Shown: positions 25,946 to 35,824, counted from the first letter of the stretch. The stretch is DNA of 64,000 nt from Pelomonas sp. V22 (GCF_030014915.1 NZ_JAGIXS010000001.1:62001-126000), one strand, 5' to 3'. Notes: generated by a model not told the origin, from the letters alone. Program-made: numbers and translations.

Positions 25946-25973
25946 AGGAAAGCCAGCTTGAGCTGGCTTTCCT
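25946..25973 (+). terminator. Terminator after glyA-nrdR
   Basis: A 12-bp perfect stem AGGAAAGCCAGC/GCTGGCTTTCCT with a TTGA loop, preceded by a second hairpin CCCCACC-AA-GGTGGGG at 25911-25926. The U-rich 3' arm would aid release. Both lie between nrdR and the pilin operon. Confidence 0.7.
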
Positions 25974-26015
25974 ACATTGTGTTCACACCCACAGCGAACA
26001 CCCGAGGAGGCTCTC

Positions 26016-26564
26016 ATGTCCACATCCACAAAGAAGCACCAGCGCGGTCTGGGCCTGGTCGAATGCCTGATCAGCTGCGCCGTCCTTGGCACCCTGCTGA
26101 GCCAGGCCCTGCCGGCCATGCGCGAGCTAAAGCAGCGCCAGCAGGTCAATGGCCTGGCCGAAACGGTGATGACCGACCTGATGCAGGCCCGCAGCGAAGC
26201 CTTGCGCCTGGGCCAGTCGGTCCAGGTCCGCTTCAGCAGCCACCCCACGGGCAGTTGCTACGTGATGCATGTCGGTGCTAGCGGTGATTGCAGCTGCGAC
26301 AGCGAAGGCCGTGCGGTTTGCACCGCCGAGGGCGCCCTGGCGCTGAAGGTCCAGTGGATACCGCTGCAACAAGCCGCCAGCGTCAAGGCCAATGTCGGCA
26401 ACATGACCTTTTCGGGCAGCCGGGGCACCGTCAGCCCGACGGGCAGCATCGACATTGCCGCCACCGACCGCCGCGCCACGATACGTCACGTGGTCAGCCT
26501 GGCCGGTCGGGTGCGGAGTTGCTCCCCTGACCGCAGTGTCAGTCGCTTGAACGCCTGCGCCTGA
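26016..26564 (+). CDS. GspH/FimT-type minor pseudopilin
   Basis: A 182-residue prepilin-like protein. A GAGGAGG ribosome site precedes the ATG at 26016. The class III leader ends at RG, followed by LGLVECLISCAVLG with the conserved Glu5. The C-terminal domain has a beta-rich GspH/FimT layout with a cysteine cluster (GSCYVMHVGASGDCSCDSEG). It shares this cluster with the FimT-like protein at 27149, so the two are paralogues. First gene of the minor-pilin set, set apart from pilE by 111 bp. Confidence 0.78.
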   Translation: MSTSTKKHQRGLGLVECLISCAVLGTLLSQALPAMRELKQRQQVNGLAETVMTDLMQARSEALRLGQSVQVRFSSHPTGSCYVMHVGASGDCSCDSEGRAVCTAEGALALKVQWIPLQQAASVKANVGNMTFSGSRGTVSPTGSIDIAATDRRATIRHVVSLAGRVRSCSPDRSVSRLNACA

Positions 26565-26675
26565 GAAATTGATGCAAAGGCCCACGATCAGGGGGGCGAC
26601 TGACGAACGGTTCAATCGGAGCGACGAGTGGTCATCGAGGGCTCAAGAGCCTGGGTGAACTGCCAATAATTGCTC

Positions 26676-27152
26676 ATGTCTTTTCAATTCTTGCCACGGA
26701 ACCGTCAACGCGCTCGGGCTGAAAAGCCCAGCCGGGGCTTCACGCTGATCGAGCTGATGGTGACCGTGGTGGTGGTTGGCATCCTGGCTGCGATCGCGCT
26801 GCCTGCCTACCAGCAATACATGTTCCGCAGCCGCCGCGCCGATGCCACGGCCGCGCTTGGCAATCTGCAGCAGGCGCAGGAGCGGTATCGGGCCAACCAG
26901 CAGAGTTATGCCGACGCGCTGGCAACCTTGGGGATCACCTCCAGCGTATCGCCCCAAGGGCACTACACGATTGCCATCACTGCTGCGGCAGCCACCGGCT
27001 ACACGCTCACCGCCACGGCGCGCAGCAGCAGCCCGCAAAGTCGCGACACCGATTGCGCGCGATTCCAGTTGCAGATGAGGACCGGCAACTCGATCTACAC
27101 CGCGCTCAGGTCCGACCTGAGCACCCCCAACAACAGCTGCTGGCCCCGATGA
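26676..27152 (+). CDS. pilE: PilE-like type IV pilin
   Basis: A 158-residue prepilin. After a basic leader, RGFTLIELMVTVVVVGILAAIALPAYQQY is the textbook cleavage site and N-terminal helix with Glu5. RSRRADATAALGNLQQAQERYR continues the helix and is typical of PilE proteins from minor-pilin operons. C-terminal cysteines (TDCARF, NNSCWPR) can form the D-region disulfide. The ATG at 26676 is preferred over a TTG two codons earlier. Its stop overlaps the next start (ATGA). Confidence 0.88.
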   Translation: MSFQFLPRNRQRARAEKPSRGFTLIELMVTVVVVGILAAIALPAYQQYMFRSRRADATAALGNLQQAQERYRANQQSYADALATLGITSSVSPQGHYTIAITAAAATGYTLTATARSSSPQSRDTDCARFQLQMRTGNSIYTALRSDLSTPNNSCWPR

Positions 27153-27694
27153 AAAAGCCTGCATTTCTCCGTCGTGGCGTAACCCTGGTCGAAATGCTGA
27201 TTGTTGTCGGCATTCTTGGCATCATCGTGGCCGCTGCAGCACCGTCGATCGCCGACCTCATGGCGCGCCGGCGGGTGGAGATGGTGGCGGCCGAACTGGC
27301 AACCAACCTGGCCTATGCCCGCTCTGAGGCGGGCATGCGGCCGCAGAACGTCTACATCTACTTTGATGCGGCCGGCAGTTGTTACTCGCTGGTGTTCTGG
27401 GGCGGCGCCGGTGATTGCGATTGCACGCTCGGTGCTGGCAATGCCTGCTCAGCGCCGGGCGTCATTGCCACCGAATTCAAGACGGTTCAATTGGCCGGCA
27501 CCGGCGGCGTCAAGTTGACCGCAACGGACAGCCCCATCACCTTCCAGTCGCGCCGCATGTCGGCCGCGCCCGACGGTGCCTCGGTCACGATCAGCAGCAG
27601 CCGGGCCGGTCAACTCAAGTTGAGTGTGAATGCCGCCGGGCGAGTAGCAAGTTGCAGTCCCGATGGCTCGATCACCGGAGTCGCGCGATGCTGA
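27149..27694 (+). CDS. fimT: FimT-like minor pseudopilin
   Basis: A 181-residue prepilin with cleavage at RRG and VTLVEMLIVVGILGIIVAAAAP as the helix, then ELATNLAYARSEAGMRPQNV, the common FimT/GspH signature. The globular part carries GSCYSLVFWGGAGDCDCTLGAGNAC, the same cysteine pattern as the pseudopilin at 26016. FimT homologues prime pilus assembly and in some species bind DNA for uptake. It overlaps pilE by 4 bp and the next gene by 7 bp. Confidence 0.85.
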   Translation: MKKPAFLRRGVTLVEMLIVVGILGIIVAAAAPSIADLMARRRVEMVAAELATNLAYARSEAGMRPQNVYIYFDAAGSCYSLVFWGGAGDCDCTLGAGNACSAPGVIATEFKTVQLAGTGGVKLTATDSPITFQSRRMSAAPDGASVTISSSRAGQLKLSVNAAGRVASCSPDGSITGVARC

Positions 27695-28404
27695 ACGTGA
27701 AGCAGCTCCGGGCGCCGAGGGCGGGGCAACGCGGCCTGAGCTTGATCGAGGCCATGGTCGGGCTGACTGTGGGCCTGATCATCGTGGCCGGTGCCACCAT
27801 GCTCGTGACGGCGCAAATCACCGAGCATCGCCGTCTGATGACGGAAACCCAGATGCAGCAGGACCTGCGCGCGGCGGCCGATCTGATACTCAGCGAGCTG
27901 CGCCGCGCCGGGGCCTGGGAGGGGGCAAGCAACGGCGTTTGGGCGCCTGGAGGTGCAGCAACGCCGATTGCCAACCCCTACACCAATCTCACGCCGAGCG
28001 CGGCAGGTACTGGCAGCACCATCACCTACCAAGTCACCCAAACGCTGCGCGGCTCTGGGCCAGCCGAAGACAACGTGGTCACGCCCAACGAGCAGCGCCG
28101 CTTCTTCTGGTCTGGCGATCAACTGTTCTACAGCCCGAGTGCTGCGGCTGGCACACCGTCGCAGCCGCTGACCGATCCCAACTCGATGAAGATCACGGCC
28201 TTCAGCGTGAACCAGGCCGTGCAGACCATCCCGCTCGACAATTTCTGCAACGTGCCTTGCGCTGCCGGCAGTTGCCCGCAACAGCTGGTGCGCCAGGTGG
28301 TCGTGTCCATCACCGGTGAGTCGGTCAGCACGCCCAAGATCGTGCGCCATGTGGAGCTCGGTACCCGCCTGCTCAACGACCGCATCGTGGGAAGCTGCTC
28401 ATGA
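27688..28404 (+). CDS. pilW: PilW family minor pilin
   Basis: A 238-residue prepilin. The ATG at 27688 lies inside the end of fimT. The leader cleaves before LSLIEAMVGLTVGLIIVAGATML; the extended helix and TETQMQQDLRAAADLILSELRRAGAW are characteristic of PilW. Cysteines lie in FCNVPCAAGSCPQ near the C-terminus. In the type IV pilus it belongs to the initiation complex with PilV, PilX and usually PilY1. Confidence 0.87.
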   Translation: MLNVKQLRAPRAGQRGLSLIEAMVGLTVGLIIVAGATMLVTAQITEHRRLMTETQMQQDLRAAADLILSELRRAGAWEGASNGVWAPGGAATPIANPYTNLTPSAAGTGSTITYQVTQTLRGSGPAEDNVVTPNEQRRFFWSGDQLFYSPSAAAGTPSQPLTDPNSMKITAFSVNQAVQTIPLDNFCNVPCAAGSCPQQLVRQVVVSITGESVSTPKIVRHVELGTRLLNDRIVGSCS

Positions 28405-29717
28405 AGCCCGCGGCCTGGAATCTGAGCCAACGCCGGCAGCGTGGCGCGACCACGCTGGTGGTGGTCATGGCGCTGTTCCTGGTCGTGGCCATGCTGGCAG
28501 CCTTTGCCAGCCGCAACATGGTCTACGAGCAGCGCATCGCCAGCAACTATTACCGCGCCGGCGTGGCCTATGAGGCAGCCGAGGCGGGGGTCGAATGGGC
28601 CCTGGGCATGGTCAATGCCGACAGGATTGACACCACTTGCCAGAACAACGCTGCCGGCGACAGCCTGCGCGAGCGCTACTTGAACATCAATCAAAGCAGC
28701 CGAGCCATCACCCCGGTTTCGGCCAGCCCGAATGTGATGCTGGCCTGCCATTTCACCGACGCCAACACCTGGACCTGCCAATGCCCGACGCCGACGGCCG
28801 CAGCCCCTGGTGCGCTGGTCATGCCTGTCTTGGGGGCCTCCGGCCTGCAGCCGATGTTTGGCGTCGGATTCAAGGCAGGCACTCGCCCCGGCACGGCGCG
28901 GCTGACCGTGATCGGTTGCACCGGCCTCATCACCAGTTGCGCCAACAACCTGACCGCCGCCGGGAATGCGCTTGGCAAGGCTGAGCAGGCGGTGGACATC
29001 GCCCTGGTCAGTGCTGTCAAGATGCCGCCGATCAGCCCTCTGGTGGCCAAGGGCCTGATCGATCCGGGCAGCCCAGCTGCCCTGGGCCTGTTCAATTCGG
29101 CGCCCAACGGCCCGGGCATGCTGGTTCAGACGGGGCGGTTGCTGTCGCTGGCGGACTTGGCTCATGCGGAGGGCATCCCCGGCACTCCTGCCAGCGACTA
29201 CATCATCACGGCCGACACCGCGATGCGCGACCAGACGGTCGAATTGTTCTTTGCCAGCTTTTTCGGCATGAACAAAGACTATTACCGCAACCAGCCCAAG
29301 ATGCGCCAGATCGCTGCCGACGTCTGCGGCAGTGACTGTTCGGACCCCTTGCAGACACAGATCGCCGCTGGCGCGCAGATGTTCTGGCTGAATGCTGCCT
29401 CCACCTTCAGCAGCAATGTGACCCTGGGTGGCCCGACCAACCCGGTGGTCATCATCGTCGACGGCGATCTGACGATCAGCCAGCCCATCCAGATCTATGG
29501 CCTGCTCTACGTTCGCGGCAATCTGAGCTGGACCAACCCCAGCGGCGCAGGCATTCAGGCCACCGTGACCGGGGCCGTGGTAGCCGAAGGCAATGTCACC
29601 GTCGCGGGCCCGGGCCCGGTCAACATGGTCTATGACGGCACCGTGATGCAGATCCTGAACAACCAGCGGGGCAGCTTTGTGCGGGTGCCCGGCAGCACCT
29701 GGGACCAGGCACGATGA
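28401..29717 (+). CDS. pilX: PilX-like minor pilin with large C-terminal domain
   Basis: 438 residues. The N-terminus RGATTLVVVMALFLVVAMLAAFASRNMVYEQR matches PilX proteins, which lack the Glu5 of other pilins; the helix continues through YYRAGVAYEAAEAGVEWALG. PilX proteins are usually about 170-200 residues, so this one has some 200 extra. The C-terminal part (PVVIIVDGDLTISQPIQIYGLLYVRGNL and AVVAEGNVTVAGPG) looks like a repetitive beta-helix-type fold. It overlaps pilW and pilV by 4 bp each. Confidence 0.8.
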   Translation: MKPAAWNLSQRRQRGATTLVVVMALFLVVAMLAAFASRNMVYEQRIASNYYRAGVAYEAAEAGVEWALGMVNADRIDTTCQNNAAGDSLRERYLNINQSSRAITPVSASPNVMLACHFTDANTWTCQCPTPTAAAPGALVMPVLGASGLQPMFGVGFKAGTRPGTARLTVIGCTGLITSCANNLTAAGNALGKAEQAVDIALVSAVKMPPISPLVAKGLIDPGSPAALGLFNSAPNGPGMLVQTGRLLSLADLAHAEGIPGTPASDYIITADTAMRDQTVELFFASFFGMNKDYYRNQPKMRQIAADVCGSDCSDPLQTQIAAGAQMFWLNAASTFSSNVTLGGPTNPVVIIVDGDLTISQPIQIYGLLYVRGNLSWTNPSGAGIQATVTGAVVAEGNVTVAGPGPVNMVYDGTVMQILNNQRGSFVRVPGSTWDQAR

Positions 29718-30910
29718 GCGCCCGCCCGCCCCTCAGTCGGCAACAGTTGCGCGGGGTGACCCTGGTCGAGGCCATGGTGGCGCTGCTGATCATGTCCTTC
29801 GGCATGCTGGCCCTGGTCGGTCTGCAAGCCAATCTGCGGCGCAGCGCGGACGTGGCCAAGCAGCGCGGCGAGGCCACCAAGCTCGCGCAGGTCGACATGG
29901 AAGGGACTCGATTCTTCGCCGCTCTCGATGCGGAGACCGCCCCCGCGGGGACTACGGCCTTCTCCGACATCGCTGCCTCGGCAGTTGAAAGCGCCGGCCG
30001 CGCGGACAGCAACGCCACGTTCTCGTTGAGCCGCACGGTTGTCTCCAGCGTCAGCCTGAACAGGCCGCTGACCTCCGTGGACGTCAACGTGCAATGGGTA
30101 GATCGAGCCGGCCAAGCGCAGAACGTGCGGCTGTCCACCTTTGTCGCCGCCATTGATCCAGGCCTCAGCGGCTCGTTGATGGTGCCGCCCGCGAATGGCG
30201 TTGCCAGCCGCAGGCCACAGAATCGCAGCGCCGACATCCCTGCGCCCGCTGCCGATGTGGGTGGTGGCAGGAGTGTGTTCAAGCCCGATCCCGCCGGCAC
30301 CGTGGCCTGGGTCTTCAACAACATCAGTGGCGAGATCACCAATCTCTGTTCCGACTTGTCGGCGGGCACACTGCCTGCCGACGTGGACATCAGTGGCTGC
30401 GTTGCAACCAAGGCCTATCTGTTGAGCGGCTATGTGCGTTTTTCCCTGGTCTCACCACCCGATTCCGAACTGCCCAGCAGCTCTGCCTTTGCATTCGGGC
30501 TCAGCCTGGCGGTTGACACGCCTGAGGCGGAGTTCCCCTCGCCCGCGTATCAGTGCTACAGCCGCCTGCCATCCGCCACGATGGGGAGCTATTACTGTGC
30601 TGTCTTTCCCAGAAGCAGCACTGCCAGCCCCGCCACGCGACCAATCGATACCTGGGGCGGTCGCCTGGAGCTCGACGGCTTTTCGCTGACCAACTACAAG
30701 GTCTGCCGTTACTCGGCCGACTACGATGGCAACGGGAGCATTTCCAACGGCGAGCATCCCGCCACCTATGCCAAGGTCGCAGGTGCCCTGACGCGGCAGA
30801 ACTTCCTCGTCATTCGCGCCATCGACGACTGCCCGGCCGGGCATGCAGCCTCCCCCAGCACGGGCGTGTTCACCAACACCGCGACGGTGCGTCACCAGTC
30901 GGCGCCCTGA
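29714..30910 (+). CDS. pilV: PilV-like minor pilin with EF-hand-like loop
   Basis: 398 residues. The leader cleaves before VTLVEAMVALLIMSFGMLALVGLQ (PilV signature, Glu5 present). The globular part is much longer than classical PilV. It contains DYDGNGSISNGE (about residues 336-347), matching the 12-residue calcium loop DxDxNxSxxxxE, so calcium binding is plausible. Several cysteines (CYSRLP, YYCAVFP, VCRYS) may form disulfides. It is the last gene of the cluster; ribD follows directly and no pilY1 is present. Confidence 0.8.
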   Translation: MSARPPLSRQQLRGVTLVEAMVALLIMSFGMLALVGLQANLRRSADVAKQRGEATKLAQVDMEGTRFFAALDAETAPAGTTAFSDIAASAVESAGRADSNATFSLSRTVVSSVSLNRPLTSVDVNVQWVDRAGQAQNVRLSTFVAAIDPGLSGSLMVPPANGVASRRPQNRSADIPAPAADVGGGRSVFKPDPAGTVAWVFNNISGEITNLCSDLSAGTLPADVDISGCVATKAYLLSGYVRFSLVSPPDSELPSSSAFAFGLSLAVDTPEAEFPSPAYQCYSRLPSATMGSYYCAVFPRSSTASPATRPIDTWGGRLELDGFSLTNYKVCRYSADYDGNGSISNGEHPATYAKVAGALTRQNFLVIRAIDDCPAGHAASPSTGVFTNTATVRHQSAP

Positions 30911-30947
30911 GGCCTGGTTGCCCGCGCATGGCGGCTAGACTGCCGCC

Positions 30948-32126
30948 ATGCCTGCCATTGCCCCTGACTCCGAACCGTTTGCCGATGATCTGAGCGCCAT
31001 GCGCCGGGCTCTGGAGCTTGCGCATTCCGCCATCGGCCTGTCCGATCCCAACCCACGCGTCGGCTGCGTCATCGTCGATGCCAGCGGGCGCCTGCTGGGC
31101 CAGGGCCACACCCAGGCTGCCGGCCAGGCCCATGCGGAGGTGATGGCCTTGCGCGATGCTGCCGCCCGAGGGCATGAGGTGACCGGCGCTACCGCCCATG
31201 TGACGCTGGAGCCTTGCTCCCACCACGGTCGCACGCCCCCCTGCTGCGATGCCCTGATCGCCGCGGGCGTCAAACGCGTGGTCGCCGTCTGCGTGGACCC
31301 GAATCCAGCCGTCGCCGGCCAAGGCCTGGCCCGCCTGCGTGCCGCCGGCATCCAGGCTGAGCTGGGGCCGCTCGGCGAGCTGGGTGACCAGGCCCGTGAA
31401 CTCAACATCGGCTTTTTCTCCCGCATGCTGCGCGGCCAACCCTATGTGCGGATGAAGGTGGCGGCCTCGCTGGACGGCCGCACCGCCCTGCCCGACGGCC
31501 GCAGCCAGTGGATCACGGCCGAAGCCGCGCGACGCGACGGCCACGCCTTCCGCAAGCGCGCCGGTGCCGTGCTGACCGGCATAGGCACGGTGCTGGACGA
31601 CGACCCGCGCCTCGACGTGCGCCTCGTGGAGACCGCCCTGCAGCCGCTACGCGTGGTGATCGACTCGCGCCTGCAGACGCCGGCCACGGCCAGGCTCCTG
31701 CAGCCGCCCGGCCAGGTGCTGATCTACGCTGCCGAGGTCGATAAGGTCAAAGCTGCCGCCCTGCGCGCGCAAGGCGCTGAGATCGCCTGCCTGCCGAACG
31801 CCGCCGGCAAGGTTGACCTGGCCGCCGTGCTCGCGGACCTGGGCCGGCGCGGCATCAACGAGTTGCATGCGGAGGCCGGTCACAAGCTGAACGGCTCCTT
31901 GATCCGCGAGGGCCTGGTTGACGAGCTCTTGCTCTACCTGGCGCCCAAGCTGGTGGGCCTGGGCCGCGAGATCGCCAGCTTCGGCCCGCTGGAAAACCTG
32001 GACCAGGCCGTGCAGCTGGACTGGCTGGACAGCACCGCCGTGGGTGCCGACCTGCGCCTGCGTGCCCGCCCGAGCGGGCGTCTGGCGTCCTGGCTCGGCC
32101 CAATCGGGCAAGACCACAAGGCCTGA
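30948..32126 (+). CDS. ribD: Bifunctional riboflavin deaminase/reductase
   Basis: 392 residues. The N-terminal deaminase (about 15-160) has the zinc ligands in HAEVMAL and LEPCSHHGRTPPCC. The C-terminal reductase (about 165-385) has VRMKVAASLDGRTALPDG, WITAEAARRDGHAFRKRAGAVLTGIGTVLDDDPRL and LHAEAGHKLNGSL. It converts the GTP-derived pyrimidine through two steps of riboflavin synthesis. It is followed at 41 bp by the ribB-type gene; the riboflavin synthase gene often found between them is absent. Confidence 0.95.
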   Translation: MPAIAPDSEPFADDLSAMRRALELAHSAIGLSDPNPRVGCVIVDASGRLLGQGHTQAAGQAHAEVMALRDAAARGHEVTGATAHVTLEPCSHHGRTPPCCDALIAAGVKRVVAVCVDPNPAVAGQGLARLRAAGIQAELGPLGELGDQARELNIGFFSRMLRGQPYVRMKVAASLDGRTALPDGRSQWITAEAARRDGHAFRKRAGAVLTGIGTVLDDDPRLDVRLVETALQPLRVVIDSRLQTPATARLLQPPGQVLIYAAEVDKVKAAALRAQGAEIACLPNAAGKVDLAAVLADLGRRGINELHAEAGHKLNGSLIREGLVDELLLYLAPKLVGLGREIASFGPLENLDQAVQLDWLDSTAVGADLRLRARPSGRLASWLGPIGQDHKA

Positions 32127-32167
32127 GCCCGGCGAGGGGCAGGCCCTGCCCGCCTACAATCGCGCCC

Positions 32168-33259
32168 ATGCCCATATCTCCTGTTCCCGAGCTGGTCGCC
32201 GAGCTGGCGGCCGGCCGCATGGTCATCCTGGTCGACGAAGAAGACCGCGAGAACGAGGGTGACCTCGTCCTCGCCGCCGACCACGTGACGCCCGAAGCGA
32301 TCAATTTCATGGCCAAGTTCGGCCGTGGCCTGATCTGCCTGACCTTGAGCCGCGAGCGCTGCGAGACCCTGCAGTTGCCACCCATGGCGCCCCGCAATGG
32401 CACCAAGCATGGCACGGCCTTCACCGTCTCCATCGAGGCCGCCACCGGCGTCACCACCGGCATCTCGGCCGCCGACCGTGCTCGCACGGTGCAGGCTGCC
32501 GTGGCCAAGGGCGCCAAGGCCAGCGACCTGGTCCAGCCTGGCCACATCTTCCCCTTGCAGGCACAAGACGGCGGCGTGCTGATGCGCGCCGGCCATACCG
32601 AAGCCGGCTGCGACCTGGCCCAGATGGCCGGCCTCAGCCCCGCCTCGGTGATCTGCGAGATCATGAAGGACGATGGCACCATGGCCCGCCTGCCGGACCT
32701 GGAAGTCTTCGCCGCCGAGCATGGCCTCAAGATCGGCACCATCGCCGACCTGATCGAGTACCGCAGCCGCAACGAGTCCCTGGTCAAGCAGGTCGCTGAG
32801 CGCACGCTCAACACCGCCCAGGGCGAGTTCGATTGCAAGGTGTTCCGCGACCGCACCGGCGCGGTCCACCTGGCGCTGAGCCATGGCCAGTGGCAGCCGA
32901 CCGACGAAGTGCTGGTGCGCGTGCACGAGCCGCTGTCGGTGCTGGACCTGCTGGACGCCGGCCCCTGCAGTCATTCCTGGCCCCTGCCTTCGGCCCTGGC
33001 CGCGATCAAGCGCGAGTCGCATGGCGCCGTGCTGCTGCTCAATTGCGGCGAAGAAGCAGAGAGCCTGGTCGGCCGCTTGCAAGGCGAACGCAACCAGCCA
33101 CCCGCCTCCACCATGGACCTGCGCACCTACGGCGTGGGCGCGCAGATCCTGCGCGAGCTGGGCATCCACAAGATGAAGCTGCTGGGCAGCCCACGCCGCA
33201 TGCCCAGCATGACCGGCTACGGCCTCGAAGTCACCGGCTTCGTCGCCGCCAAGGAGTAA
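32168..33259 (+). CDS. ribB: DHBP synthase with degenerate GTP cyclohydrolase II domain (RibBX-type)
   Basis: 363 residues. The N-terminal 200 are a normal 3,4-dihydroxy-2-butanone-4-phosphate synthase: [79 protein letters not shown]. The C-terminal part aligns with RibA in outline ([33 protein letters not shown]). It lacks the zinc motif C-x-T-GD...CDCG, having [12 protein letters not shown] instead. GTP cyclohydrolase activity is therefore not expected, as in RibBX proteins of Shewanella and Vibrio. A separate ribA should exist elsewhere. Confidence 0.88.
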   Translation: MPISPVPELVAELAAGRMVILVDEEDRENEGDLVLAADHVTPEAINFMAKFGRGLICLTLSRERCETLQLPPMAPRNGTKHGTAFTVSIEAATGVTTGISAADRARTVQAAVAKGAKASDLVQPGHIFPLQAQDGGVLMRAGHTEAGCDLAQMAGLSPASVICEIMKDDGTMARLPDLEVFAAEHGLKIGTIADLIEYRSRNESLVKQVAERTLNTAQGEFDCKVFRDRTGAVHLALSHGQWQPTDEVLVRVHEPLSVLDLLDAGPCSHSWPLPSALAAIKRESHGAVLLLNCGEEAESLVGRLQGERNQPPASTMDLRTYGVGAQILRELGIHKMKLLGSPRRMPSMTGYGLEVTGFVAAKE

Positions 33260-33265
33260 AGCCAG

Positions 33266-33733
33266 ATGCAAGACGCCGACAAGGGCAGCACCGTCCCGAA
33301 GCTCGACGGCAGCCAACTGCGCGTGGGTATCGTCCAAGCCCGCTTCAATGCCGCGCTGACCGACAAGCTGGCAGAAAGCTGCAAGGCCGAGCTGCTGGCC
33401 CTCGGAGTGACCGAGCGCCACATCCGCCACGTCACCGTGCCGGGTGCGCTGGAAGTACCGACCGCCCTGCAGGCCATGGCCGACAGCGAGGACTACGACG
33501 CGCTCGTCGCCCTCGGTTGCATCATCCGTGGCGAGACCTACCACTTCGAATTAGTGGCCAACGAGAGCGGTGCTGGCGTGACGCGCATCTCGCTGGATCA
33601 CCAGATCCCCATCGCCAATGCGATCCTGACCGTCGAGAACGAAGCCCAGGCCTGGGCCCGCGCCGAAGACAAAGGCCGCGATGCCGGCCGTGTGGCCGTC
33701 GAAATGGCCCTACTTTTGAAAGAACTGCAGTGA
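33266..33733 (+). CDS. ribH: Lumazine synthase
   Basis: Forms 6,7-dimethyl-8-ribityllumazine, the penultimate riboflavin precursor. The 155-residue sequence has [52 protein letters not shown] with the catalytic histidine region, and [18 protein letters not shown]. It starts 6 bp after the ribB stop and overlaps nusB by 4 bp, so it is part of one transcript. Confidence 0.96.
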   Translation: MQDADKGSTVPKLDGSQLRVGIVQARFNAALTDKLAESCKAELLALGVTERHIRHVTVPGALEVPTALQAMADSEDYDALVALGCIIRGETYHFELVANESGAGVTRISLDHQIPIANAILTVENEAQAWARAEDKGRDAGRVAVEMALLLKELQ

Positions 33734-34239
33734 GCACCCCCAGCAACGAGAAACCCCTGCCCAAGCCGGGCAAGCCGAAGAACCTGGTCAAGAAGCCGGG
33801 TGCCAAGTCGGCTCGCCGCCGCTCGCGCGAGGCCGCCTTGCAGGGGCTCTACCAATGGCTGCTGACAGGCGATGAGGCCGGCGCCATCGACGCCCACATG
33901 CGCGAGCAGGACGGCTTCGACAAGGCCGACCGCGCCCACTACGACGCCCTCCTGCACGGCTGCATCCTCGAAGCCGCCGACCTCGACGCCGTGCTCTCGC
34001 GCCACGTGGACCGCGAGACCACCGAGCTCTCGCCCATCGAGCATGCCGTGCTGATGATCGGTGCCTACGAGCTGAAGCACTGCATCGACATTCCCTACAA
34101 GGTCGCGATCAACGAGGCCGTGGAACTGGCCAAGGGCTTCGGCGGCACCGACGGCCACAAGTACGTCAACGGCGTGCTGGACCGCGCGGCCGTGGACCTG
34201 CGCCCCACCGAAGTCACGGCGGTACGCGGCGCGCGATGA
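33730..34239 (+). CDS. nusB: Transcription antitermination factor NusB
   Basis: A 169-residue RNA-binding factor for rRNA antitermination. The GTG start at 33730 overlaps the ribH stop (GTGA). After a basic, proline-rich extension the NusB fold begins at [17 protein letters not shown], with [31 protein letters not shown] and [31 protein letters not shown] diagnostic. The ribH-nusB pair is widely conserved. Confidence 0.95.
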   Translation: MSTPSNEKPLPKPGKPKNLVKKPGAKSARRRSREAALQGLYQWLLTGDEAGAIDAHMREQDGFDKADRAHYDALLHGCILEAADLDAVLSRHVDRETTELSPIEHAVLMIGAYELKHCIDIPYKVAINEAVELAKGFGGTDGHKYVNGVLDRAAVDLRPTEVTAVRGAR

Positions 34240-35416
34240 GATTGGCCGAGAGGCTCGATCACATCGAGCCCTTCTACGTCATGGAATGCGCCAAGGCCGC
34301 GGACGAAATCGCCCGTGGCCCGCTGTGCGATCCGGCCGCTGGCGGCCGGCGCATGATCTACCTGAACATCGGCGAGCCCGACTTCGGGGCGCCGCCCGCA
34401 GTGCAACAGGCTGCGCAGGCCTGCATCGAAGGCGGCCGCACCCAGTACACGCAAGCGACCGGCCTGCTCGCGCTGCGCCAGAAGCTGAGCGCCTGGTATC
34501 GCCAGCGCTTTGACCTCGATATCGCGCCGGAGCGCATCGTCATCACGGCGGGTGCCTCGGCAGCCTTGCAACTGGCCTGTCTGGCCTTGTTCCAGCGCGG
34601 TGACCAGGTGCTGATGCCCGACCCCAGCTACCCGTGCAACCGCCATTTCGTGGCGGCGGCGGATGCCCAGGCCGTGCTGCTGCCCACCGACGCGGCGAGC
34701 CGCTATCAGCTCACCGCTGCGCAGGTCGCTGCCGCCTGGACCGAGGAGACACTCGGCATCGTGCTGGCCTCTCCCAGCAACCCCACCGGCACTTCGATCG
34801 ACCCGGCCGAGATGCAAAGGCTGGTGCAGACCGTGCGCGAGCGCGGCGGCATCAGCATCGTCGACGAGATCTATCTCGGCCTCAGCTTCGACGAACGCTA
34901 CGGCCAAAGCGCCCTGGCCTGCGGCGAGGACGTTGTCTCGGTCAACAGCTTCAGCAAGTACTTCGGTATGACCGGCTGGCGGCTCGGCTGGCTGGTGCTG
35001 CCGCCGGCCCTGGTGGCACCGGTCGAGAAGCTGGCGCAGAACCTGTTCATTTGCGCCTCCACCGTGGCCCAGCACGCCGCGCTGGCCTGCTTCGAGCCGG
35101 CCGTCATAGAGGAATACGAGCGCCGCCGCGTCGCCTTCAAGGCCCGCCGCGACCTGGTCGTGCCGGCGCTGAACGAGATGGGGCTCACCGTGCCGGTCGA
35201 ACCCGATGGCGCTTTCTACGCCTGGATCGACTGCTCGGCCTTCTCAAGCGACAGCTGGGACTTCGCCCACCGCCTGATGCGCGAGGCCCAGGTCGCGCTG
35301 ACGCCCGGCCGCGATTTCGGCCGCGCCGACCCCGAGCGCTGGCTGCGCCTCTCGTTCGCCAGCAGCGAGGCCGACCTGCGTGAAGCCCTCGCCCGCTTGA
35401 AGGCGCTGCTGAAGCC

Positions 35417-35420
<4 letters not shown>
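34236..35420 (+). CDS. PLP-dependent class I/II aminotransferase
   Basis: 394 residues, fold type I. Motifs: [80 protein letters not shown], and [17 protein letters not shown] with the PLP lysine in SFSKYFGM. It overlaps nusB and ybgC by 4 bp each, so it is in the same transcript as riboflavin and Tol genes with no obvious link. The amino-acid substrate cannot be inferred from sequence alone. Confidence 0.87.

Positions 35421-35820
<400 letters not shown>

Positions 35821-35824
<4 letters not shown>

Noticed and set aside
23990-26248. A 752-codon minus-strand frame over glyA and nrdR
   Set aside because: It would be antisense to the riboswitch, glyA and nrdR, all strongly supported.
30911-30947. 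FMN riboswitch before ribD
   Set aside because: The gap is only 37 bp, too short for the aptamer, and no RFN sequence is present before ribB either.
32168-33259. Functional bifunctional RibBA
   Set aside because: The C-terminal half lacks the zinc-binding cysteines and catalytic motif of GTP cyclohydrolase II, so only the RibB activity is called.
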